Shown: piece after piece, positions 44,852-55,800 of the stretch
Layout of the letters: every line of letters starts with the position of its first letter
Numbering within the stretch: position 1 is the stretch's first letter
NCBI GenBank assembly: GCA_963800135.1
Contig: CAWCZR010000006.1
Span: forward strand, 310,001 to 374,000
Reading direction: 5' to 3'
Source of the DNA: DASPSM01 sp963800135
GTDB lineage: Bacteria; Planctomycetota; Planctomycetia; Planctomycetales; Planctomycetaceae
DNA length: 64,000 nt
The notes under the pieces: generated by a model
Databases searched by the model: none
Seen by the model: the letters and a program-made list of their open reading frames with translations, nothing else
Told to the model about the DNA's origin: nothing
Made by a program: the position numbers and the translations under genes

Positions 44852-45619
44852 ATGAAGATCGCCGATCACACGTTCTTGGTTACCGGGGGCGGATCGGGAC
44901 TAGGGGCGGCCTGCGTGCGGCGGTTTGTCGCCGACGGCGGCCGGGCGGTGATCGCCGATGTCCAAAAGGCGGCGGGCGAAGCGCTCGCGGCCGAACTCGG
45001 ACCCAAGGTCCGCTTCGTCGAGACCGACGTGACGAACCGCGCCTCGGCCGAGCGTGCGGTCGAGACGGCACTCAAGGAATTTGGCGGACTGCAGGGTCTG
45101 GTCAATTGCGCCGGGATCGCACTGGCCGAGCGGACCGTGGGCAAAGAAGGGCCGCATCGGCTCGAATCGTTCTCGCGGGTGATCAACGTCAACCTCATCG
45201 GCACCTTCAACATGATCGCGGTGGCCGCGACGGCGATGTCGAAGGCAGAGCCGAGCGTTTCGGGCGAGCGCGGCGTGGTCGTCAACACGGCGTCGGTAGC
45301 AGCCTTCGATGGGCAAATCGGGCAGGCGGCCTACAGCGCGTCGAAGGGGGGCGTGGTCGGAATGACGCTGCCCATTGCCCGCGACCTCTCACGGTCGGGC
45401 ATTCGCGTGATGACCATCGCGCCCGGCATCTTCGAGACGCCCATGCTGGGACAGCTCTCCGAAGAGGTCCGCAAATCGCTCGGCCAACAGATTCCTTTCC
45501 CCTCGCGACTCGGCCGGGCCGACGAGTTCGCCGCGCTCGCCGCTCACATCGTCGAGAACGAAATGCTCAACGGCGAAACGATCCGCCTCGACGGGGCGAT
45601 ACGTATGGCACCCAAGTGA
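44852..45619 (+). CDS. Short-chain dehydrogenase, 3-hydroxyacyl-CoA dehydrogenase type 2-like
   Basis: 255 residues from ATG 44852. SDR motifs: VTGGGSGLGAA (NAD-binding), NCAGIA, the catalytic Ser in NTASVAAFDG (about 150) and YSASK (Tyr/Lys, about 165). The sequence GQIGQAAYSASKGGVVGMTL followed by PIARDL and IAPGIFETPM closely resembles HSD17B10-type 3-hydroxyacyl-CoA dehydrogenases that act before thiolase in beta-oxidation and isoleucine breakdown. Its place 50 bases after the thiolase gene fits that role. Confidence 0.92.
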   Translation: MKIADHTFLVTGGGSGLGAACVRRFVADGGRAVIADVQKAAGEALAAELGPKVRFVETDVTNRASAERAVETALKEFGGLQGLVNCAGIALAERTVGKEGPHRLESFSRVINVNLIGTFNMIAVAATAMSKAEPSVSGERGVVVNTASVAAFDGQIGQAAYSASKGGVVGMTLPIARDLSRSGIRVMTIAPGIFETPMLGQLSEEVRKSLGQQIPFPSRLGRADEFAALAAHIVENEMLNGETIRLDGAIRMAPK

Positions 45620-45960
45620 CGAAGTGAAGCACGAAGCACCAATGAGTACGGCGTCCCTTCGGGCTTAGGTCATTCGAGCATTCTTTCGTCATTCGTGCTT
45701 CGTCATTCCCCGCGCCGGGTCGTTGTAATTTTTACAGTCGGCCGCAGGGTAAAAACTGCGAAAATTTCCGGGTTTTTTGCCCATTTCCAGCGCCGTGCGC
45801 CGACCCGCGCGAATGCGATTTTGCTCTTAACACGCATTCGCGATCGCGATATTCTCCCGCCCCACGAACGAACTCCGACTCTCAACCCGACCTGCGACGC
45901 AATCCAAAATCGCTTCTCGCCCAGAGCGAGAACCAGCCGATTGTCCGAGAAAGATATCCC
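45620..45960. other. Intergenic region with inverted repeats
   Basis: No gene is supported. Close to the SDR stop, GACGAAGTGAAGCACGAAGC (from 45618) and CATTCGTGCTTCGTCATT (45690-45707) are partly inverted and may form a 3' structure. At 45808-45842 a perfect 10-bp dyad (CGCGAATGCG / CGCATTCGCG, 15 bases apart) precedes the pseudo-receiver gene. The region 45720-45790 is AT-rich for this genome. Confidence 0.4.
45808..45842. promoter_or_regulatory. Perfect 10-bp inverted repeat upstream of the pseudo-receiver gene
   Basis: CGCGAATGCG (45808-45817) and CGCATTCGCG (45833-45842) enclose 15 AT-rich bases (ATTTTGCTCTTAACA). It lies 119 bases before the GTG start at 45961. It could be an operator or form a leader hairpin. 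Confidence 0.45.
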
Positions 45961-46314
45961 GTGACGGCTCAGCAGCGCGTTCTTGTCGTCGACGGACTTT
46001 CAGAGACGGAAGAAGTGTTGCGAGCCGTGCTCGAACCCCGCGGCCTCTCCGTCGACCGTATCCGCAGCGCGGCGACCGATGAGCTGGCGTCGAAGCGCCG
46101 GCCGAGCGTGATGGTGCTCCACGTCGACGAAGATCCGGCGCCCGCCGCCGCCCCCGCCGGGTGGCAGAACGTGCCGCGGATCGTCATCGGATCGACCAAG
46201 GTCAACGACGCCGGCGACACGGCCACCGAGGATCATTACCTCGAGCAGCCGTTCCAGTATGGCGAGCTGATCCGCACGATCGAGCGGCTGCTGTCGGCCG
46301 CGGATGCTGCCTGA
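45961..46314 (+). CDS. Degenerate response-regulator receiver domain protein
   Basis: 117 residues from GTG 45961. Receiver topology is visible: RVLVVDGLSETEEVLRAVLE (first strand and helix), PSVMVLHVDEDPA (phospho-Asp strand) and HYLEQPFQYGELIRTIERLL (last strand and helix). The first acidic pair is reduced to one Asp and the conserved Lys before Pro-Phe is Gln (LEQPF), so normal phosphorylation signalling is doubtful. It precedes an FHA-GAF histidine kinase by about 200 bases, and the two are probably functionally linked. Confidence 0.75.
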   Translation: MTAQQRVLVVDGLSETEEVLRAVLEPRGLSVDRIRSAATDELASKRRPSVMVLHVDEDPAPAAAPAGWQNVPRIVIGSTKVNDAGDTATEDHYLEQPFQYGELIRTIERLLSAADAA

Positions 46315-46521
46315 GCGCGTTCGTCTCTCTTATCGAGTTCGCTCCGTCACGGATTCAATGCCCGTTCGCCGTAACGACGTTGCGCGCCGGGTGTTGACAT
46401 CGGGCGTCCGATTTCCCAATGTCGAGTGGAACCCGGACTTTGGACCTGCGATTGCCGTCGTTGCTATGATGTCGGCAACGCTCCCGCGGGCCGAAGTGCG
46501 GATCACGGAGCCGCCCGGCGC

Positions 46522-48279
46522 ATGGACAGGACGCTTCCAGGTCGAGTCGACGTGGCAACGGACGAGAGAACCAGGCCGGCGAAGGCGACGCTCCTCGTGA
46601 TCCGCGGGGCCGACCAGGGTTCCCGCTTTGAGATCGGCGAAAAGCCCGTCAGCTTGGGCCGCGGTCTCCGCAACGAAATTCGCGTCGGCGACGACGAGGC
46701 TTCCCGGCAGCACGCGGTCATCCAATTCGTGGACGGCGTGTTCGTCGTCAAAGACCGGGGCAGCGCCAATGGCACGTTCGTCAACGGCGCGGCGATCCGC
46801 ATGAAGGAGCTGCACGACGGGGACCAGGTGCAGCTGGGCGGCACGGTGCTCTTGTTTCACCAGTCCAACGCCGTCGCTCCGGGACGCGAAGCGGCCGACC
46901 GCATCGATCTCGTCAGCCAGCCGAACGCGGACGACCAGGCGAGCATCGTCGGCGAGGTGGGGCAGGAGGCGGCCAAGAGCCTGTCCGAACAAACGGCGAT
47001 GGGTGGCAGCCCGCACGCGCAAGAGCTGTCCAACCTGCAGGCGATTTATCGCATCGCGGAAGAAGCCGTCAGCCCGGCGATCTCGCTCGATCAACTGCTG
47101 CAGCGGATCCTCAACCTGACGATCGGCGTGGTCGGCGCCGATCGCGGCTGCATGCTGGTGACCGATCCGGAGACGGGCAAGAGCGTGCCCCAGGTGGTGA
47201 GCTACGGCCGGCGGGCCAACCAGAGCGCGCGAATGCCGGTCTCGCGCAGCATCGTCGATTACGTTTTGGAAAAAGGTCAGGGCGTGCGCACGTCCGATGC
47301 GCGGACCGATCGCCGCTTCGTCCCCGGCCAAAGCATCCTGCAGGCCGGCATCCGCGAGGCGATGTGCGTCCCCATGCAAGGCCGCGTCGACGTGCTGGGA
47401 GTGATCTACGTCGACACGACCACGCCGCCCGAACGGGTCGTTCTGGATGGTGGCATGACTCACAAGTTTTCGGAGGACCAGCTGCGTTTGCTCGTGGCCA
47501 TCGGCAGCCAGGCGGCGCTCGCCATCGAAAACAGCCGCTATCAAGAAGCGCTGGTCAAGGCCGAGCGGCTGGCGGCGATGGGCCAGACGATCGCCATGCT
47601 CAGCCACCACATCAAAAACATCCTGCAGGGCATCCGCGGCGGCAGCTACCTGATCGACCTGGGGCTTAAGGAGCATAACGAGCACCACGTCCAGCAAGGC
47701 TGGGGCATCGTCGAAAAGAATCAGAACAAGATCTACCAACTCGTGATGGACATGCTCACCTTCAGCAAAGAGCGGCAGCCCAAGATGAAGCTGGCGGCGC
47801 TCAATCAAACCGTGACTGAGGTCTGTGAGCTGATGCAGGCCCGGGCCGCCGATTGCAAGGTTCGGCTCGAAGCGCGGCTCAAGGACGACCTGCCGTCGGC
47901 CACGTTCGACGCCGAGGGGATTCACCGCGCCGTCCTCAATGTCGTCACCAACGCCATCGACGCCGTCGAGGGGATCGAAGGGGGACACGTGATCGTCGAG
48001 ACGGGGCACGAAGCGTCGGGCGACGTGATCTTCGTTGCCGTCACCGATAACGGGCCGGGAATTCCCGAGGACCAACTGGCCAAGATCTTCAACATCTTCG
48101 AGTCGACCAAGGGAGCCCGCGGCACCGGGCTGGGCCTGGCAGTCAGCCAGAAGATTCTTCGCGAGCATGGCGGCGATGTGATCGTCGAAACCAAACCGGG
48201 CTTCGGTTGCCGCTTCGTGCTCGACTGGCCTCGCGTCGACGACGAGCATCGCGCACTCGATCCGCCGACCATCGTCTGA
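46522..48279 (+). CDS. FHA-GAF sensor histidine kinase
   Basis: 585 residues from ATG 46522 (GTG 46549 is an alternative). Domain order: FHA (about 20-110, with VSLGRGLRNEIRVGDDEASR and DRGSANGTFVNG), GAF (about 175-345, QAIYRIAEEAVSP to ALAIENSRYQ), dimerisation helix with the phospho-His in MLSHHIKNILQGIRGG (His 362), and HATPase_c (N-box VLNVVTNAIDAVEG, G1 DNGPGIPED, G2 GTGLGLAVSQKIL). No transmembrane segment, so a cytoplasmic sensor. FHA binds phosphothreonine, linking it to Ser/Thr kinase signalling. Partner receiver unknown; the upstream pseudo-receiver is a candidate. Confidence 0.92.
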   Translation: MDRTLPGRVDVATDERTRPAKATLLVIRGADQGSRFEIGEKPVSLGRGLRNEIRVGDDEASRQHAVIQFVDGVFVVKDRGSANGTFVNGAAIRMKELHDGDQVQLGGTVLLFHQSNAVAPGREAADRIDLVSQPNADDQASIVGEVGQEAAKSLSEQTAMGGSPHAQELSNLQAIYRIAEEAVSPAISLDQLLQRILNLTIGVVGADRGCMLVTDPETGKSVPQVVSYGRRANQSARMPVSRSIVDYVLEKGQGVRTSDARTDRRFVPGQSILQAGIREAMCVPMQGRVDVLGVIYVDTTTPPERVVLDGGMTHKFSEDQLRLLVAIGSQAALAIENSRYQEALVKAERLAAMGQTIAMLSHHIKNILQGIRGGSYLIDLGLKEHNEHHVQQGWGIVEKNQNKIYQLVMDMLTFSKERQPKMKLAALNQTVTEVCELMQARAADCKVRLEARLKDDLPSATFDAEGIHRAVLNVVTNAIDAVEGIEGGHVIVETGHEASGDVIFVAVTDNGPGIPEDQLAKIFNIFESTKGARGTGLGLAVSQKILREHGGDVIVETKPGFGCRFVLDWPRVDDEHRALDPPTIV

Positions 48280-48286
48280 CCCCGAG

Positions 48287-48306
48287 CGGGGGGCGTCAGC
48301 CCCCCG
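48287..48306 (+). terminator. Strong hairpin after the sensor kinase gene (REP family 2 core)
   Basis: CGGGGGGC, GTCA loop, GCCCCCCG: an 8-bp perfect stem eight bases after the stop codon, followed by AGTTCTT. Its core GGCGTCAGCC and the downstream TTCTTC resemble the units at 21090-21214. It may be both a dispersed repeat and a 3' end former. The T run is weak. Confidence 0.5.
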
Positions 48307-48405
48307 AGTTCTTCCGAATCGCTCAGACAGTGGGCCACCCGAGCCGAACCCAGGTACAATTCGCCTGCGGGATCTCGATCGACACCATCAACCAGGAGGC
48401 ATCCC

Positions 48406-49425
48406 ATGTCCAAGATGCGCGCCGTGCAGGTCAGCAAGCCGAAAGCAGCCTTTGACATCGTCGAGCGAGACATTCCTGAGCCGAGTCCGGGAACCGTGCG
48501 CATCAAAGTGCAGGCGTGCGGCGTCTGCCACAGCGATTCGCTCACGAAGGAGGGGATGTGGCCCGGGATCGAGTATCCGCGTGTGCCCGGGCACGAGGTG
48601 GTTGGCTTGGTCGACGCCCTCGGGCCGAACGTGGCCGGCTGGACCGTCGGCGAGCGGGTCGGTGTCGGCTGGAACGGGGGCTACTGCGGCTATTGCGAGG
48701 CGTGCCGCCGCGGCGAGTTCTTCGCCTGCCAGACGGCGACTCGCGTGACGGGCATCACCTCGGACGGCGGCTATGCCGACTACATGATCGCCCAATCGTC
48801 AGCCGTCGCTCGCGTGCCGAAGGAGCTGTCGGAGATCGAGGCGGCTCCGCTCTTGTGCGCGGGAGTGACCACGTTCAACGCGCTACGGCACAGTGGAGCC
48901 GCGCCGGGCGACGTGGTGGCCGTCCTGGGCCTGGGCGGCCTGGGCCATCTCGGTGTGCAGTATGCCGCCAAGATGGGCTTCAAGACGGTGGCGATCGCCC
49001 GTGGGAAGGACAAAGAACCGCTGGCTCGCAAGCTCGGCGCGACGCACTATATCGATAATCAAGCCCAAGACCCGGCAGCCGAGCTGGCTCGGATGGGAGG
49101 CGCCAAGGCGATTCTCGCCACCGCGACGAGCAGTGACGCCATGCAGTCGGTCCTGGGCGGGCTGGCCCCCAACGGCACGATGCTGGTCATCGGAGCGGTC
49201 GGGTCCCTCGAGGTTAATCCCATATTTCTGATCACGGGCTCGCGGGCCGTGAAGGGATGGTACTCCGGCACGTCCGTCGATTCGCAGGACGCGCTGCGGT
49301 TTAGTTCCCTGACAGGCGTGCGTTCGATGAACGAGATCGTGCCCCTGGAGCGAGCCAACGAAGCCTACGATCGGATGATGAGCGGCAAAGCCCGTTTCCG
49401 CGTTGTGCTGACGACCGGAAACTAG
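48406..49425 (+). CDS. Zinc-dependent alcohol dehydrogenase
   Basis: 339 residues, with AGGAGG nine bases upstream. Medium-chain MDR family: QACGVCHSDS and RVPGHEVVG hold the catalytic zinc ligands, and CGYCEACRRGEFFAC the four structural zinc cysteines. GLGGLGHLGVQYAAKMG is the NAD(P)-binding Rossmann loop. The best match in pattern is the AdhA/cinnamyl-alcohol-dehydrogenase-like branch. Oxidises alcohols or reduces aldehydes in the cytoplasm; the substrate is not predictable. No operon partners on either side. Confidence 0.93.
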   Translation: MSKMRAVQVSKPKAAFDIVERDIPEPSPGTVRIKVQACGVCHSDSLTKEGMWPGIEYPRVPGHEVVGLVDALGPNVAGWTVGERVGVGWNGGYCGYCEACRRGEFFACQTATRVTGITSDGGYADYMIAQSSAVARVPKELSEIEAAPLLCAGVTTFNALRHSGAAPGDVVAVLGLGGLGHLGVQYAAKMGFKTVAIARGKDKEPLARKLGATHYIDNQAQDPAAELARMGGAKAILATATSSDAMQSVLGGLAPNGTMLVIGAVGSLEVNPIFLITGSRAVKGWYSGTSVDSQDALRFSSLTGVRSMNEIVPLERANEAYDRMMSGKARFRVVLTTGN

Positions 49426-49852
49426 GACGATCGCGTCCCCAGGCTCGGTCGCGCGGATTTCGGGCCCGCTCGACGGCTGCGGTCGAGTCACCCGCTCGGG
49501 GACTCTGAACGCGGAAGTCCAATCGACGCGACCCTTTGCGGGCCGTGAGCTGCTGGTCTGACAGGCGATCGGGCGAACGCCTGAGTCGCTGTCGCTTGAG
49601 GCGCGGCCATGTCATTGCGCCGCGGACCGGACGGGAAAGCGCTCCGCAGGCTAGGGATTGTTCGGATTTAGGGGCTTGAAAGAGCCCCCAGATTACTGTC
49701 CAATCCTAGGTTTGCACAAAGATTTACGACGTTCATTTGTCTCGGGCCATTGACCGTTTCTTCCCGAGAAGATCGCCGTATCCCACGCGACTGGCTCTGA
49801 TCTCCTTCTTTCTGCGCCTCCCACTGCGCATCGGTAATCGGGAGTCCTGAGG
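49426..49852. other. Intergenic region upstream of the first giant protein
   Basis: About 430 bases without a supported gene. A small hairpin GGGGCT ... AGCCCC lies at 49671-49688. AT-rich sequence from 49690 to 49760 probably holds the promoter of the giant gene, but no hexamer pair stands out. The leader ends in GAGTCCTGAGG just before ATG 49853. Confidence 0.3.
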
Positions 49853-52800
49853 ATGTTTTTTCCGAAGCGTCTGAGTCTGCGCAAAATCGCGCCTGTTAAA
49901 CCACGCAAGCGTGCGCGACAGCGCGGACGACGCGACTCGGCTTTCGTTCCCGGACCCGCCTACTGCGGGACCTCCGTCGAAGAGCTCGAAGGGCGCCAGA
50001 TGCTCTCGGCCAAGGCGTTGCCGAGCCTGTCGGAAGCCGTCCCCACCTTCATGATCAAGCCCGGAACGACCCCGCTCGCCGTTCCCGCGACGCAACCGGG
50101 CACTTCGGCCCCTTACACGCCCCAGCAGGTGGAAGCAGCTTACGGCGTCAATGAGATCTCGTTCAACGGTGTCGTCGGCAACGGTGCCGGCCAGACCGTG
50201 GCGATCGTCGACGCGTATAACGATCCGACCATCGTCAGTGACGCCAACGCCTTCAGCACTGAATTCGGCTTGCAGCAGTTCAACGTCACGAACGGGCCGA
50301 CGTTCCGAGTCCTCAACGAGGACGGCGGCACCACGCTGCCACCGAATTCGTCACCTTTCGGCTGGGACATCGAAGAATCGCTCGACGTCGAATGGGTGCA
50401 CTCGATGGCGCCCGAAGCAAATATCATCCTGTTCGAGGCCAACTCGGCCGAGGGAAATGATTTGTACACGGCCGAAGCCACAGCGGCGGCCTTCCCCGGA
50501 GTCTCCGTCATCTCCAACAGTTGGGGTGGCGACGAGTACTCGAGCGAAACGCAGGACGACAGCACCTACTTTCTGACTCCTCCCGGCCATCAGGGCGTCA
50601 CGATTCTGGCCTCCACCGGCGACGACGGCACGCCGGCCGGCTTCCCCTCGTACTCGCCGGATGTCGTGGCGGTCGGCGGGACCAATCTGCAGATTCAATC
50701 GAGCGGCACTTACATCTCGGAAAGCGCCTGGTCCGACACGGGTGGCGGCACCAGTATCTACGAAACGTTGCCCAGTTTCCAAAGCGGAATCAACGGCGCC
50801 AACCAGGCCAGCACCACCAACCGCAACGTCCCGGACGTGGCCGCCGACGCCGACCCCAACACCGGCGTCTATGTGCTCGACACGTATTCGGGCGGTTGGT
50901 TCGATGGGGTGGGGGGCACCAGCCTCGCCTGCCCGTTGTGGGCCGGCATGATCGCCATCGCCGACCAGGGTCGGGTGCTGGCGGGAGAGGGAACCCTCAA
51001 CGGGGCCACGCAAACGTTGCCCATGCTGTATAGCCTGCCGAGCAGCGACTTCAACGACGTGACCACCGGGAGCAACGGCACCTACAGCGCCGGCCCGGGT
51101 TACGACCTGGTGACCGGTCTGGGCACGCCCAAGGCCAACTTGCTCGTCCCCGCCTTGGCTGGCTACTCCTCGCAGCAGCCACCCAGCATCAGCGCCCCCG
51201 CGGCCGCCGGCACCGAAGAAAACAACTTGTTGACGTTTTCCACGGCCGACAGCAACGCGATCAGCGTCACGGACACGAGCGCCGGCACCAATGCCGATTC
51301 GCTCTCGCTTGCCGTGTTGCATGGGACGTTGAGCCTGTCCACGACCAACGGACTCACCTTCACGAGCGGCACCGACAATTCGGCATCGTTCACGGTGAGC
51401 GGAACGGTCCCCAACCTGGACGCCGCCCTCAACGGGCTGACCTATCAGCCGGCGATCAACTACTTGGGTGGCGACACTCTGTCGATAACGTTGCAGGATC
51501 CAGGGACGAACCAGTCTGCTTCGCAGACCGTGGCGCTCACCGTCATCCCGCCGGTGTCGCAGAACTGGACGACCCTGTCGAATGCCGTTCCGCAAGAGGA
51601 CGCGGGCCAGTTGACCCTGTTGCTGCCCAACGGCCAGCTCTTCGTGCACGGAGGCGGGGGCAATGCATCTCCGGACTGGTACCTGGTCACGCCGGACAGC
51701 AGCGGTAACTACGTCGACGGCATCTGGACTCAAGCCGGCTCAATGAACGTGGCGCGGTTGTACTTCGGATCGACCGTGCTCCCCAACGGGGAAGTGTTCG
51801 TTGTGGGCGGCGAGTATGCGTCCGATGAGGCATTCTCAAACTCCGCGGAAATCTACAATCCAGTCACCAACAAGTGGACGATGGCGGCCAGCAGTCCGCT
51901 GCCCATGGTCGGCGACGAGCCGACGGAGCTCCTGCCGGATGGCAACGTGCTTGTCGGCGACATCGAGGACAACGGCACCGAGATTTACAACCCGACTGCA
52001 AATACGTGGAGCGCGGGCGGCACCAAGGTCCACAACGACCAGAGCGACGAAGAGGCGTGGGTGAAGCTGGCCAACGGCGACATCCTGACCTACGACATCT
52101 TCTCCAGCATCAACGACAATCGGTTCGAGGCCGAACTCTACAATCCCAGCACTAACACCTGGTCTGACGCCAGCAACACGGTCGGCACGATCCCGCTCTT
52201 GTCGACCGCCGGCACGGGATATGAGCTGGGCCCCGCGCTCCTCTTGGCCAACGGCGATGCCCTGTTCACGGGAACCAACGGCACGACCGCGCTCTACAAT
52301 CCAACCACCAATTCCTGGACGCAAGGCCCGACGATGCCCTCCGTCATGATTAACGGCGTGATGACGCAGCTCACGACGGGGGACGCTCCGGGCGAAATCC
52401 TGCCCAATGGGGATGTGGTGCTCGCGCTTTCGCCGGCGGTCTTCTTCGACCAGAACGGCGAGGAGTTCCCGGCCCCGACCTATATCTACGACCTCAACAC
52501 GACCGCCGACGTCTGGACCAATATCTCGCCCTCGGCGACGGTCGACCCGAATCTCAGCTCGAACAACAGCTTCATCAACACGATGCTGATCCTGCCGACG
52601 GGCCAGCTCCTGCTCACCGACGACAACAACCAGCTCGCCGTCTACACGCCGAACGGCAGTCCCCAGGCAGCGTGGCGGCCGACTGTCACGAGCTTTACGA
52701 ACAACGGCAACGGCACCTATAAGCTGACCGGCACTCAGCTCAACGGCTTGGACGAGGGAGCCGCTTACGGCGACGACAACCAAATGGCCGAAAACTATCC

Positions 52801-55800
52801 CATTGTGCAGGTGACCGACACCAGCAATGGGCACGTCTATTATGCGACCACCTCGAATTGGAGCACCTACGGCGTCGCAACAGGCAGCACGCCCGAGACG
52901 GTGACCGTCACGATGCCGGCGGCGCTCGGCAACGATTCGTTTACGCTCAAAGTCATCGCGGACGGAATTGCTTCCAACGTATTCTCGCAGTCGCCGTTCT
53001 TTACGGCCCCGACCGCTGTGAGCGTCAATCAAAGCAGCGTCCTGAGCTTTACCGGCAACAACACCATCAGCCTGTCCGATGCCCTGGGAACAGCCGAACA
53101 AATGAGCCTCTCGGTGGGCCAGGGCACGCTCAATCTCGGCACCACGACCGGCCTGAGTGGACTGACGGGCAACGGCACCGGAACCGTCACCTTCGCGGGT
53201 GCGCTTGCCGACGTCAACAATGCCTTGGCGACGCTGACGTATACGCCGACCGTCGGCTTCAACGGCTCCGACACGCTGCATCTGTCCGACACCGACACCA
53301 CCGACGGCCTCAACGGGGCCGGCATCGTTGCCATTACGGTGAGCCCTGTCGCCCCGTCGATCTCGGTACCGGCGCCTGTAGCCGTTCCCATGAACAGCAC
53401 GTTGCCGTTTGCCGGCGCAGAATCTGATCGCCGTCGCCGATATCAGCGGGACCAACGAGCAGATGACCCTGCAGGTGAGCCACGGCATCCTCACGCTCAC
53501 GGTCACGGGTTTGACCTCCACAGGCAACGGCACCGCGTCGGTGACCCTCAGCGGGCCGCTTGCCACCCTCAATAGCGATCTCGCGACCCTGGTTTATACG
53601 CCGACTGCCGGCTACAGCGGCGGGGACACGCTCAGCCTGTCGGATAAAGACACGACCGACGGTCTCAGCGGGTTGGCCAGCGTCCCAATCACGGTGGAGA
53701 GCGCTCCGACCATCAGCGGTCCGTCAAACGCGACGGTGACGGAAAATAGCACGCTGACCTTCTCGTCCGCCAACGGCAACCAGCTAACCGTTGCCGATAC
53801 TTTTGCCGACGGCGCTTTCGATGCGTTAACCCTCTCGGTGTCGGATGGAAGCGTGACCTTGGGATCCACGACCGGTGTGAACATTACGGGTGGTGCCAAC
53901 GGCTCCGGTTCGATCACTGTGACCGGCACCATCGACAATCTGAACGCGGCCCTCAATGGTCTCGTCTATCAGCCAAATCTCGATTTCGAGAAGACAGATA
54001 AATTGGTAGTCTCGCTCAACAATCCGGCCGACGGATTGACGGGCTCGTCGAGCGTGTCAATCAGCATCAACGCCCTGGCACCAACGATCGCAGGCCCCAC
54101 AGCAGTCGTCGTAGACGAGAACGGCTCGCTGACATTCTCGACGGGGAACGGCAACTCGATTTCCGTCAGCGACATCAATGCCGACGGCGACTCGCTCGCC
54201 GTGTCGGTCACTCACGGCACGGTCTTGCTCCAGACGGTCTCCGGTCTGACCTTCACGTCGGGCGCGAACGGCTCCAATGCGTTCACCGTCACCGGCTCAG
54301 TCAGCAACCTCAACGGCGCGCTTAACGGCCTGACTTACCAACCGACGGCCAATTTCTCCGGCTCCGACGGGCTAGCGCTGACGCTGACGAATCTGGCGAA
54401 TGGCAAGTCGTCAAATGCCGCCGTCACGCTCAACGTGAAGGCTCTACCCACGGTGAGCGGACCGTCAACCGGCACCACTACCGTGAATACGGCCCTCGAC
54501 TTCTCCTCGGCCTTCGGCAACGAGATTAGCGTGACTGACCTCGGCGCGAGCGGCTCCGATTCGATGACCGTCTCCGCGGCCAACGGCACCCTAACGCTGG
54601 GAGCGATCACCGGCCTGACTTTCACCAGCGGCACCAACGGCTCCAACTCGTTCACCGTCAGCGGGCCGATCGGCAATCTCAACGCCGCGCTCGATGGCCT
54701 GAGCTACCAGCCCAACTTCAGTTACACCGGTGGGGACACGTTGACCGTGTTGCTCCGCGATCCGGGGGACGGCCTGTCGGCCACCGGCAACGTTGCGCTG
54801 ACCATCAACGCGATCGCCGCTCCGGGGATCAGCGCGCCAATAACGGCCGCCGTCATCGAGAACGGCACGCTCACCTTCTCGGCAACCAGCGGCTACCCGA
54901 TCACCCTGGCGGACAACGGCTCCGGCACCACCGCCGATACGGAGACGCTGTCCGTCTCCAGCGGCATCTTGACCCTTGGTTCGACCAACGGACTGGTGTT
55001 CGTCAGCGGCTTCGACGGCTCCTCTTCGTTCGAAGTGAAGGGGACGGTGGCGAACTTCAACGCCGCCATCAACGGTTTGACTTACCAGCCGGCGACCGGT
55101 TTTGCCGGTTCGGACACGCTGTTGATCACGGTGAGCGATTCGAATGACAACAAGTCGGGTTCGGCCGCTGTGGCGCTCACCGTCAACGCCCTGGCCCCCA
55201 CGATCACAGCTCCGTCGAGCGCCTCGCTGAATGAGAACACCGCGCTGCCCTTCGCGAGTTCCCACGGCAACGGCATTACCGTCAGTGATGCCAATCCGGG
55301 CACCGATTCGCTGGCGCTCTCGGTGCAGCACGGCACGCTGACCTTGGCCAGCACGACCGGCTTGACGATCACGGCCGGCAACAACGACTCCGCCTCGATG
55401 ACCGTGAGCGGAACCATCACCAACTTGGATGCGGCCCTCAACGGCGTGACCTACCAGCCGATGTCGGGCTACACCGGCGCCGACACGCTGGCGATCACGA
55501 TCACCGATACGGGCGACAACAAGTCCGCTTCCGCGAACGTGTCGCTGAGCATCGTCGGCCTGGCTCCGCCGAGCGTCACCGCGCCCGCCACGGCCGCTCT
55601 CGCCGAAAACGGATCGCTGACCTTCTCCGCGACGAACGGCAATGTGATTGCCGTCGCCGACACGGGGATCGGCACCAACACCGACTCGCTAACGCTCACC
55701 GCCACTCACGGCACGTTGACCTTGGCCTCCACGACAGGGCTCATCTTCTCGACTGGAACCAATGGATCGGCCTCGTTCACCGTGGTCGGCACGCTTGCCA

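Noticed and set aside
53400..53430. Programmed frameshift in the first giant gene
   Set aside because: No slippery heptamer or downstream structure is evident, and similar breaks occur in unrelated genes, so an error or ordinary mutation is more likely.
50351..53572. Long minus-strand frames opposite the first giant protein
   Set aside because: Shadows of repetitive coding sequence; they follow the repeats' periodicity and have no RBS or motifs.
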